Source of the DNA: a virus
Length of the DNA stretch: 42,555 nucleotides
Strand: one strand, 5' to 3'
Virus record (IMG/VR): IMGVR_UViG_3300031237_000250
Coordinates: 1 to 42,555 of that record
A program made the translations under genes and the position numbers. A model generated the notes under the pieces. It was not told the DNA's origin. It did not search any database and saw nothing but the letters and a program-made list of their open reading frames with translations. Shown piece by piece: positions 27,776-34,856 of this stretch (positions within the stretch are counted from its first letter, which is position 1; each line of letters opens with the position of its first letter).

Positions 27776-29397
27776 AGATTGCCATCGCTGGTTTCCGCGG
27801 CGAGCTGCCCATCGTCGACGAGCGCCTGTTGCCGGAGACGAATGGCCAGATAGCGCGCAATGTCTATCTCCGACGCGGCACGCTCAAGCCTGAGCGATCG
27901 CCTGGCGCTCTGCAGGGGTTGCCGAACGTGATTGCTCCCTCGTCGATCTATCGGTACCCGAACGGCAATGATGGCGCCGGCTTCTGGCTAGTCTGGGGGA
28001 ATGGCAAACAGGTCAGCGTGGTGAAGTCGCAGTTGGCCGACGATGTTTGGGACCGGGTCTACTGGACTGGCGATGGCGTACCGAAGATGGGGGGCATTGG
28101 TGAGATTACCGCTGGTGCTGAGCCATTCCCGAGCACCAGTTTTCGCCTTGGCATTCCGGCTCCCGGTACCGTACCTGTCGTTTCAGCTCCTGCCGACCGG
28201 GTGGGAACGGCAGATCAACCGCTGACAGCGGTGCAGACAAGCTATGTGGTTACCTTGATCAGCCGATTTGGCGAGGAAGGGCCGCCCAGCCTAGCGAGCT
28301 CGTCGATTCTTCGTTGGGACATGGTGGATGGCGCCCCGGCGGGCGGTAATGTCGAATTGAATCTGCCGGAGATCCCCAGCGGCCCCTACGACATCATCAC
28401 CAAACGGATCTATCGGGCGGAGTCAGCAGGCGCATTCCAATTCGTGGCTGACGTTCCGGCAGCGCAGGGCAGTTTTACCGATAGCGTGCTGAGCGAGAGT
28501 CTGGGAATCTCCCTGCCATCCTTGGAATGGGATATGCCGGATGACCGCCTGGTTGGTCTGACTGAAATGCCTGGCGGGTTTCTAGCAGGCTACTTCGGCA
28601 ATACGTTGTGCTTCAGCGAGGCTTGGTATCCGCATGCCTGGCCGGTCGCTTATCAGCTGGCATTCAGCGATGACATCGTGGGAATCGCGGCAGTTGCCAA
28701 TGGACTGGTCGTGGCCACCAAGGGCCGCCCGCATCTGATCACCGGGTCTTCGCCGGCCGCCATGGCCGACATGCTGCTCGATGAGAATCAGCCATGCCTG
28801 TCCGGCCGCTCGCTGGTGGATATGGGCGACTATGCGATATACGCCTCGCCGAACGGCTTGGTGTCTGTTGCCGGCGGATCGGCCCAGTTGCTCACGGCTA
28901 CGATGATTTCCCGCGAGCAATGGCAGGCTCTGAAGCCGGAAACCATCCATGCCTACCGCTACGATGGTCGCTATCTGGCCTTCTACGAGGGTGGCAGCTT
29001 TTACTTCACCCCGGGCGAGGGTTTCGAGTTCTTTGACGTGACCGCCACTGCCGGCTACTACGACCGCGAGAAGGACACGCTTTGCCTGATTCAGGGCGAA
29101 GGCATCACTGCCTGGGGCAAGGGTAATCCGATGACGATGCGTTGGCGCTCAAAGGTCCATGAGCTGCAGCCCGGGGGATCAGGGTTCACCTGTGCCAAGG
29201 TGATCGCCAGAGCCTATCCGGTTACCTTCCGCTTGATCGCCGATGGCGCGACCATGCTTGAGCTATTGGTGCCAAGCCGCGACCTGTTCCGTCTGCCGGC
29301 CGGATACGCTGGGTGCCGAGACTGGGAGGTTGAGGTAGAGGGAGCAGTCGAAGTTCAATCGATCCAGATCGCATCCTCTCCCAGCGAGATCGTCTGA
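27772..29397 (+). CDS. Tail structural protein (beta-rich, tail hub candidate)
   Basis: 541 residues from MKIAIAGFRGELPIVDERLL; ATG overlaps the preceding stop. N-terminal 'NGQIARNVYLRRGTLKPERS PG' (broken here), then a fibronectin-like middle (YVVTLISRFGEEGPPSLASS) and a C-terminal half with repeated blades (GIAAVANGLVVATKGRPHLI, YAIYASPNGLVSVAG) resembling a propeller. Proteins of this size and layout lie in the tail block of BPP-1-like podoviruses. It probably forms part of the short tail tube or hub. Specific role inferred. Confidence 0.7.
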   Translation: MKIAIAGFRGELPIVDERLLPETNGQIARNVYLRRGTLKPERSPGALQGLPNVIAPSSIYRYPNGNDGAGFWLVWGNGKQVSVVKSQLADDVWDRVYWTGDGVPKMGGIGEITAGAEPFPSTSFRLGIPAPGTVPVVSAPADRVGTADQPLTAVQTSYVVTLISRFGEEGPPSLASSSILRWDMVDGAPAGGNVELNLPEIPSGPYDIITKRIYRAESAGAFQFVADVPAAQGSFTDSVLSESLGISLPSLEWDMPDDRLVGLTEMPGGFLAGYFGNTLCFSEAWYPHAWPVAYQLAFSDDIVGIAAVANGLVVATKGRPHLITGSSPAAMADMLLDENQPCLSGRSLVDMGDYAIYASPNGLVSVAGGSAQLLTATMISREQWQALKPETIHAYRYDGRYLAFYEGGSFYFTPGEGFEFFDVTATAGYYDREKDTLCLIQGEGITAWGKGNPMTMRWRSKVHELQPGGSGFTCAKVIARAYPVTFRLIADGATMLELLVPSRDLFRLPAGYAGCRDWEVEVEGAVEVQSIQIASSPSEIV

Positions 29398-29409
29398 CAT
29401 CCAATCGCC

Positions 29410-29421
29410 TGCCGGGAGGCA
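29410..29421 (+). promoter_or_regulatory. Hairpin with the Shine-Dalgarno GGGA in its loop
   Basis: TGCC-GGGA-GGCA, 3 bases before the ATG at 29425. GGGAGG is the ribosome-binding site, so its core is displayed in the loop while the stem ends close to the start codon. See the matching elements at 9486, 31649 and 33531. Confidence 0.6.
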
Positions 29422-29424
29422 CCG

Positions 29425-30504
29425 ATGACTACACGACGCAAGACCCTGCCGCCGGTACCGGCGCAGGCGCCAACTGAGCTGCGACCCCTTTTCGCCGCCA
29501 TGGCCGAAATTCTCGAGACCGGGGAGGGCGTGCGGGGAAACCCGCTAGATCGCAAGCTCACCATGCGCGATCTGTTGGATGGCGGCGTGGCAAAGCTGCG
29601 GGTTCCAGGCAAGGTCGATGGCGGCCTGGCTCCGGTCGATGTGCCTCAAAACATGGATGTTCCGCCAGTACCCACCGGCTTCACGGCCGACGGCAGCTAT
29701 TTCGGGATGGTTTACCTGGCTTGGGATCCGCCGCAGGGGCGCTATAACGACCACGCATACACCACCATCTATCGATCCGACACCGATAATTTTGCGGGCG
29801 CCCAGGTTGTCGGGCGCGAGGCCGGGATGTTCTATGGCGACAAGGTTCGCAATGACGTGCAAGTCGGCGACCAGATTCCAGGGTATTACTATTGGATCAC
29901 CTTCACCTCCACCAGCGGGGTAGAGGGTCCGCCGAACAGCCCGGCCGGCACGTTTGCCAGGCCGCAGCAGGACGTGGGGTATCTGCTCGAAACCCTCAGC
30001 CGGAATCTACAGGATGAGCCAGTCGATCTGGGGGCGCCGGACGAGACCCTGATTCTCAATGCCAAACGCCTTGCCGTGAAGGTGAGTAATGGGAGTGCCC
30101 CGGTATTTCCGCTGATCATTGCAGATGTCGATGGCGTTCCTACCGTCGTGCTCGACACAACGATCATCCGCAAGGCCTCTATCCAAGAGGGGCAGCTCGG
30201 GCCGATTACCTTCGGAAAACTCATCGATGCCAATGGCAATTCCGTAACGACCGTCGGCGGATTGCTGCGCGCAGACATGATCGATGTCGACCAGCTGACG
30301 GCCGCGATCGCCAAGATTGGCATCTCTATCCAGTCCACGAACTATGATCCCGGTGTTTCCGGTTTCATGCTGAATAAGGACGGCACCCTTGAGATCAACG
30401 GCGGCGTGGCTGGCAGCGGCCGGGTCCAGATCACCAATCGAGCTATCAAGGTGTTCGATGCCAATGACGTGCTGCGGGTGCAGTTGGGGGATCTGAGCGC
30501 ATGA
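29425..30504 (+). CDS. Tail tip protein with fibronectin-like domain
   Basis: 359 residues. After a basic N-terminus, residues ~75-170 (VPTGFTADGSYFGMVYLAWD ... AYTTIYRSDTDNF, YYYWITFTSTSGVEGPPNSP) form a fibronectin type III-like domain. The C-terminal part (QEGQLGPITFGKLIDANGNS, MIDVDQLTAAIAKIG, GSGRVQITNRAIKVFDANDV) resembles the C-terminal region of lambda gpJ-type tip proteins. It probably lies at the distal tail and contributes to receptor contact. Start supported by GGGAGG; coupled to the next gene by ATGA. Confidence 0.75.
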   Translation: MTTRRKTLPPVPAQAPTELRPLFAAMAEILETGEGVRGNPLDRKLTMRDLLDGGVAKLRVPGKVDGGLAPVDVPQNMDVPPVPTGFTADGSYFGMVYLAWDPPQGRYNDHAYTTIYRSDTDNFAGAQVVGREAGMFYGDKVRNDVQVGDQIPGYYYWITFTSTSGVEGPPNSPAGTFARPQQDVGYLLETLSRNLQDEPVDLGAPDETLILNAKRLAVKVSNGSAPVFPLIIADVDGVPTVVLDTTIIRKASIQEGQLGPITFGKLIDANGNSVTTVGGLLRADMIDVDQLTAAIAKIGISIQSTNYDPGVSGFMLNKDGTLEINGGVAGSGRVQITNRAIKVFDANDVLRVQLGDLSA

Positions 30505-30854
30505 CCTTTGGTCTCAGGACGTGGAATGAGGTTGGCGGTGCGCGTCTGGACTTGAGCGACAGCACCATGCGCATGACGGACTCGATCTACGTCGGAGCGC
30601 GCACCATCACGCCCGGCGTGAACGAAACGCAGACCTATAGCGTGGCCGGTTTCGATCCGACGGTGGACGGGGCCGTCCTGGTATTTGCCTCATCGCCCAA
30701 GCTGGACACCTCCAATTACGATCTGTACACGGACATGATGCCGGACATCGAGCCGCAGCCGGGCGGCATATTGGTGCGCTGGATGGCCAATACGGCCGGC
30801 TATACCTGCACCTTTCTGGACTGCTATCTGATCATCCTGAGGAAAGCCTGGTGA
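30501..30854 (+). CDS. Tail tip-associated beta protein 1 (MTFGLRxxN type)
   Basis: 117 residues, beginning MTFGLRTWNEVGGARLDLSD. Predicted beta-sandwich, ending 'TCTFLDCYLIILRKAW'. It shares its N-terminal motif and the 'DS.Y.......' strand with the next gene's product, so the two are probably paralogous modules attached to the tip protein upstream. Overlaps both neighbours by four bases. Function not known. Confidence 0.65.
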   Translation: MTFGLRTWNEVGGARLDLSDSTMRMTDSIYVGARTITPGVNETQTYSVAGFDPTVDGAVLVFASSPKLDTSNYDLYTDMMPDIEPQPGGILVRWMANTAGYTCTFLDCYLIILRKAW

Positions 30855-31561
30855 CTTTCGGCCTTCGTGTGGTGAATGACAGCCAGGCGGTGCAGATTGA
30901 CTCGATCTACCGCATCCTGCGCTTCAAAGAGTCTGGCACGGCGGCGGCCAACGTCACCTACACCTTCAGCCATCCTGTCACGACGCAGCTTGCGCCATGG
31001 ATCTTCCTGCGTCCCTCGGCCGGGAATAACCCCTGGTTCTTGAACCTGACCATCCACGGCTCTGCTGGCAACTGGACTGGCTTCACGGTGCGCTCCTGCT
31101 ATGCCTACAACACGTTTTTCTATGCCTGGAACGAAGGCAGCTGGGACTTCATCGTTGGTGCATGGGACATGACGCCGAACCCCGGCACCTACGGCATGAA
31201 TCTCTACGATGCAAGCGGGCAGCTGATCTTCACCGACAGCGACCGCTACATAAAACTGACCTTCCAGTTCAAGACCTGGGTCTATTCGGGCACAGATCAG
31301 GACAATGGCGTGAAATACCGCTTCTACACGCTGGACCTACCTGCAGGAGCGGAGTTGAGTAACCCCGCAAATTATTTGCTGATGAATCCCTATGCCGTTG
31401 AGAACTTCAACGGAATTGAGAGTTATGCCGAAGGACAGAACATGTCGACTCGGGTGATCGGAAACATGAATACAGCCCAGCTAAAGCTGGTAAACCAGTA
31501 CGGTACCAAGTCGTCTGCCAGCTTCATGGCCCCCGGCATTATCGGCAGCGTCAGTGCATGA
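30851..31561 (+). CDS. Tail tip-associated beta protein 2 (MTFGLRxxN type)
   Basis: 236 residues from GTG overlapping the previous stop (GTGA). The N-terminus MTFGLRVVNDSQAVQIDSIY repeats the start of protein 1; the rest is beta-rich and aromatic (WNEGSWDFIVGAWDMTPNPG). Similar proteins end tail operons in Pseudomonas phages and may form part of the receptor-binding tip. GC content is a little lower towards the 3' end (about 31320-31480), which may hint at recent exchange of the binding part. Confidence 0.65.
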   Translation: MTFGLRVVNDSQAVQIDSIYRILRFKESGTAAANVTYTFSHPVTTQLAPWIFLRPSAGNNPWFLNLTIHGSAGNWTGFTVRSCYAYNTFFYAWNEGSWDFIVGAWDMTPNPGTYGMNLYDASGQLIFTDSDRYIKLTFQFKTWVYSGTDQDNGVKYRFYTLDLPAGAELSNPANYLLMNPYAVENFNGIESYAEGQNMSTRVIGNMNTAQLKLVNQYGTKSSASFMAPGIIGSVSA

Positions 31562-31648
31562 GAGGTCGTGCGGATAGCGGATGCCCTGGTTTCGGCCACT
31601 ACTCCGCTGTCGTTCGGATCACGATCAGGTAAACTGCCCACGTAATCA

Positions 31649-31662
31649 TTGTCGGGAGACAA
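31649..31662 (+). promoter_or_regulatory. Hairpin with the Shine-Dalgarno GGGA in its loop
   Basis: TTGTC-GGGA-GACAA, a perfect 5-bp stem two bases before the ATG at 31665. The loop is the same as in 29410 and 33531 although the stem sequence is different, so structure and loop are kept while the stem varies. Confidence 0.65.
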
Positions 31663-31664
31663 CG

Positions 31665-32135
31665 ATGCCTCAGCCTAATGAGCGGGCCTTTCTTCAGCGC
31701 GTGCTGAAGGATCAGGCTGCGCCTATTCTTTTCTGCGAATCCCTATTTCGTATCTCACAGACCCTCGACGATCTCGTTGATCGCGACAAGCCGGTTGCCG
31801 ACGACGCAATCTATCTCGCCTTCTGGGAGGCGCTTATCGAGCTGCCGGCCAATCCCTTCTACCGTCAGCATGAGCCTTTCCTGCGCCCGCTGATGGCTGC
31901 CGCCCTTCAGGACTGGCGCGACAGTGTGACCCTGGAGCGTGACGGCGATCACCATGGCCGTACCCTTGCCTTCGTCCTGCGCGACCAGCTCACCAGCCTT
32001 GTAGTGCAGTGCGCAGGCATTGTTGGCGGCTTCGACTGGATGCAGACGGTTGGAGCAGAGGTACGCCGCTACTTCCACGATGAATGGCTGGATAACTACC
32101 TCAATAGCTTCGCGACCGGGAGAGCTGCGCTATGA
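31665..32135 (+). CDS. Hypothetical protein with DDLVDRDKP motif
   Basis: 156 residues from MPQPNERAFLQRVLKDQAAP; GGGAG sits in the hairpin loop just upstream. All-helical by appearance. 'ILFCESLFRISQTLDDLVDR DKPVADDAI' (broken here) contains DDLVD, the same spacing as the first Asp-rich DDxxD motif of isoprenoid synthases, with a preceding helix of similar type; the second Asp-rich motif of those enzymes is not evident. 'ALIELPANPFYRQHEPFLRP LM' follows. I have seen similar proteins near ejection genes in podoviruses, without known function. Enzyme activity should not be assumed. Confidence 0.65.
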   Translation: MPQPNERAFLQRVLKDQAAPILFCESLFRISQTLDDLVDRDKPVADDAIYLAFWEALIELPANPFYRQHEPFLRPLMAAALQDWRDSVTLERDGDHHGRTLAFVLRDQLTSLVVQCAGIVGGFDWMQTVGAEVRRYFHDEWLDNYLNSFATGRAAL

Positions 32136-32815
32136 GCGGAAGCGGTGGCGGCACGACAATCAAGGACACGCCAGAGCAGCGATATGCTGCGCAGATCGCG
32201 GCGGAAAAATGGAACTACGCCCAATCCAAGCTGGCTCCCTTGGAAGACCAGTACATGGCCAACGTCAACGACATGGATTCAGCCGGCCGCATGAGCTACA
32301 TCCGCGGGGTGACTGATCAGGCATCGCAGAGTCAGCTTAGCCAGGGGCTGCAGCAGATCGGCGCTCAGCTTGGTCAGGCAGGCATCAATCCGAACAGCGG
32401 GCGCTGGACGGGCACCCAGGCCGACTATGCCGAGCAGAATGCCCAGCAGGGTGGCGAAACCATGGGACGCGCCCAGTTCCAGCAGAGCGCCGAGAAGGTC
32501 AAAGGCCTGCAGAACATCGTTGCCATGGGATCAGGACAGTCTACGCAGGCGCAATCAGGCCTCAGCGATATCGCCTCGCAGTCTGCGGCCGATGCCCAGA
32601 ACAAGGCCGTGAACAATTTCAATCGGCGCAGTGCGAACCTGCAGCTGCTCGGCGGCCTCGCTGGCGCAGCTACAAGCTATGGTCTCAACAAATTAGGCTC
32701 TGGGGGCTCTTGGGCGTCTGGGGCTTCCTCTAGCGGTGCCGGTCTCGACCTTCCCGCGTTCGACAGTGGGTTTGGCCTGAGCAGCGGAAGCGTTGGCGGA
32801 CTCAGCTTTGGGTGA
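32132..32815 (+). CDS. Small ejection (internal virion) protein 1
   Basis: 227 residues, ATG overlapping the preceding stop. Begins MSGSGGGTTIKDTPEQRYAA; rich in Gln, Ser, Ala and Gly, with long amphipathic helices (QLSQGLQQIGAQLGQAGINP) and a glycine/serine-rich C-terminus. This composition and position resemble the internal head proteins that podoviruses eject with their DNA to extend the tail across the envelope. Named from position and composition; no catalytic motif. Confidence 0.65.
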   Translation: MSGSGGGTTIKDTPEQRYAAQIAAEKWNYAQSKLAPLEDQYMANVNDMDSAGRMSYIRGVTDQASQSQLSQGLQQIGAQLGQAGINPNSGRWTGTQADYAEQNAQQGGETMGRAQFQQSAEKVKGLQNIVAMGSGQSTQAQSGLSDIASQSAADAQNKAVNNFNRRSANLQLLGGLAGAATSYGLNKLGSGGSWASGASSSGAGLDLPAFDSGFGLSSGSVGGLSFG

Positions 32816-33246
32816 AGATGATGGCGATCTACATTAATCCGGCCGATTCCTTCAAGGGGAGCCAGGGGGCATCCAACACGCTCGGGCAGCTATACCGGGC
32901 CCAGTGGGAAGACTGGAAGACCCGGTTCAGCCCGTATATCGATCAGCTGACGAGCCTGGCGCAGGACCCGACCTATGCTGCCGGGCAGGGTAATACTGCC
33001 GCTTCGGCAGTGAACACCAGCTATGCCAATACGGCTTCGGGGCTGCAGATGCAGCGCCAAGGCATGGGCGTCAATCTGACGCCCGCCCAGCAGGCTGCCG
33101 AACAGCGGCAGCTCTCACTCGGCCAGGCTGCAGATGCGGCCAGCGCCTACAACCAGGCGAAGATTTCCGCGCGCGATCTGCAGGATCAGATCCTGGCTGG
33201 TAGCGGCGGCCTATCCAACCTTCCCGCAACCGGACAGCAGGGGTAA
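32812..33246 (+). CDS. Small ejection (internal virion) protein 2
   Basis: 144 residues if the GTG overlapping the previous stop (GTGA) is used; ATG codons at 32818 and 32821 are alternatives, and the family-like N-terminus would be MAIYINPADSFKGSQGASNT. Helical, Gln/Ala-rich (TPAQQAAEQRQLSLGQAADA). It pairs with its neighbours as the small ejection proteins preceding the two large ones. Function inferred from position. Confidence 0.6.
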   Translation: MKMMAIYINPADSFKGSQGASNTLGQLYRAQWEDWKTRFSPYIDQLTSLAQDPTYAAGQGNTAASAVNTSYANTASGLQMQRQGMGVNLTPAQQAAEQRQLSLGQAADAASAYNQAKISARDLQDQILAGSGGLSNLPATGQQG

Positions 33247-33249
33247 GTC

Positions 33250-33501
33250 ATGGGCTACGGGCTACTTGGTCTCAAGAACCAGATGCAGGATGAGGCGCTG
33301 CAGGGGCTTCAGCAGCTTTCTCAGCAGCAGCAACAGCAGAAAGCCATGAACGACCAATTGCAGCAGCAACAGAAAGCCCAGCGCCGTTCTTCTCAGGTCG
33401 GCCTGGCTACTTCCGGTGCGATGCTCGGGGCCTCGGTGGGCGGGCCGGTCGGCGCGGTAGTTGGCGGTGTTGCGGGGCTTTTGGGCGGATCGATCTTCTA
33501 A
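33250..33501 (+). CDS. Glycine-zipper ejection protein 3
   Basis: 83 residues. A Gln-rich helix (QGLQQLSQQQQQQKAMNDQL) is followed by a glycine-zipper hydrophobic segment (GAMLGASVGGPVGAVVGGVA GLLGG, broken here) that could insert into a membrane and oligomerise. Such a design suits a pore or sleeve formed in the host envelope during DNA entry. Separated by only three bases from the preceding gene. Inference from sequence pattern. Confidence 0.65.
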   Translation: MGYGLLGLKNQMQDEALQGLQQLSQQQQQQKAMNDQLQQQQKAQRRSSQVGLATSGAMLGASVGGPVGAVVGGVAGLLGGSIF

Positions 33502-33530
33502 CGCCGGCCCGAGGGCCAAGATCAAACATA

Positions 33531-33544
33531 TTGCCGGGAGGCAA
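33531..33544 (+). promoter_or_regulatory. Hairpin with the Shine-Dalgarno GGGA in its loop
   Basis: TTGCC-GGGA-GGCAA, a perfect 5-bp stem one base before the ATG at 33546. An additional GGCCC-GA-GGGCC inverted repeat lies just upstream (about 33506-33517). Confidence 0.65.
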
Positions 33545-33545
33545 C

Positions 33546-34856
33546 ATGGCAGGACTTGATACGCGCGGAGTCTTTGATGGCTTCGCCCAGGGCTTCGGCC
33601 TGGTTGATAATTACCTCAACAACAAGGCGGCAGACGAGCGCGCCAACCGACAGCAGGACATGCACGAGCGCGGCCTGCAGATGCGCGAGCAGGAGTTTGC
33701 CGCTCAGCAAGAAGATCAGCGGCGTCAGCAGGATCAGCAACTGATCGGTCAGTTCTACTCGGGATGGTCAAACGGCATCGAGGCTCCGATGACGGAGGAG
33801 CTCGATCGGGCCTTCAAGCGTAACCCGATGGCCGACCCCCGCCATCTGTTTAACCCCAAGACCGAAGCAGCCGTCCAGTACGCCGACAAGCTGGCAAGCG
33901 GCGAAGGGAATCTGTTCAGCAAGGAAACTGCTGATCACATGCACAATTTCTTCCAGCCTCGCATCGATCGAATGCCGGGCCGAAGCACTCGGCTGGCCGG
34001 TCTCTACCCGGGCCAAAGGGAGGGGACCCTCGCATTCGAGGTCGGCGTTACTCCGAAGGGTGGTCTGGACGGCGTTGACTCGAAGGAATACTTCGCTCCT
34101 GTGACCGTCAATCGCGGGGTTGCTGGCCAGGATGACGAAGTCGCCCAGTACGGCATCGACCAGATGATTGCTCCGGTGATGGGAGCCAAGCAGATTTATC
34201 AGGCCCTGAATCAGCACAAAGACAAGATGCTTGGTTATCTGCAGGGCGTCGGTTATCTGCCGAAGGGTGAGAAGTGGGAGCAGGTACAGGGACCGGATGG
34301 CTCCGTGCTTCAGCGTAACTCCGTAACCGGCGAGCTGAAGAGCGTTCTCGGGCGCGAGCCGCGTTTGGGTATGGCTGGTGGCGGCGCCTATGCGCCCAGC
34401 AGCGACGTGAAGACCCTGCAATGGCTGATGGCGCCAGAGGGCGGGAACCTCGACGCGCAGGCTGCGCGCAACGAACTGGTCCGTATGAAGCGTGGAGGGG
34501 CTGATGGTGGAATCAGTGCCGGCGACCGCTATCGGATTGATTTCCTTGGCAAGCAGATTAAGGAAATTGATTCGCAACTTGCGAGCATGACTGCAAGCCC
34601 TGAAGAAGAGACTGCGCTTCAGCAGCAGCGCGCGCAACTGGTAGCACAGCGCAATAACATGGCTGGTCAACTTGGTCTAACTGGAGCGCCCATACAGTCA
34701 GCGCAGGAGCAAAGGCAGTCAGCCACCACCCAGCAGAGGAAAGCGCCCCAGGCGAATCAGCAACAGCCTGCAGCCCTGCAAGCCGGCCACATTGAGGACG
34801 GTTATGAGTTCCTTGGCGGAGATCCTGCCAACCCCGAAAGCTGGAGGAAGAAGTAA
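33546..34856 (+). CDS. Large internal virion (ejection) protein
   Basis: 436 residues from MAGLDTRGVFDGFAQGFGLV, start set by GGGAGG in the hairpin loop. An N-terminal helix with hydrophobic face is followed by a charged coiled coil (RANRQQDMHERGLQMREQEF), an ordered middle domain and a Gln-rich C-terminal coil ending 'EDGYEFLGGDPANPESWRKK'. That last pattern (G..F.GGDP..P..W) recurs at the end of proteins preceding giant ejection proteins. Its stop shares bases with the start of the giant gene (TAATG). Probably packed in the head and injected with DNA. Confidence 0.7.
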   Translation: MAGLDTRGVFDGFAQGFGLVDNYLNNKAADERANRQQDMHERGLQMREQEFAAQQEDQRRQQDQQLIGQFYSGWSNGIEAPMTEELDRAFKRNPMADPRHLFNPKTEAAVQYADKLASGEGNLFSKETADHMHNFFQPRIDRMPGRSTRLAGLYPGQREGTLAFEVGVTPKGGLDGVDSKEYFAPVTVNRGVAGQDDEVAQYGIDQMIAPVMGAKQIYQALNQHKDKMLGYLQGVGYLPKGEKWEQVQGPDGSVLQRNSVTGELKSVLGREPRLGMAGGGAYAPSSDVKTLQWLMAPEGGNLDAQAARNELVRMKRGGADGGISAGDRYRIDFLGKQIKEIDSQLASMTASPEEETALQQQRAQLVAQRNNMAGQLGLTGAPIQSAQEQRQSATTQQRKAPQANQQQPAALQAGHIEDGYEFLGGDPANPESWRKK

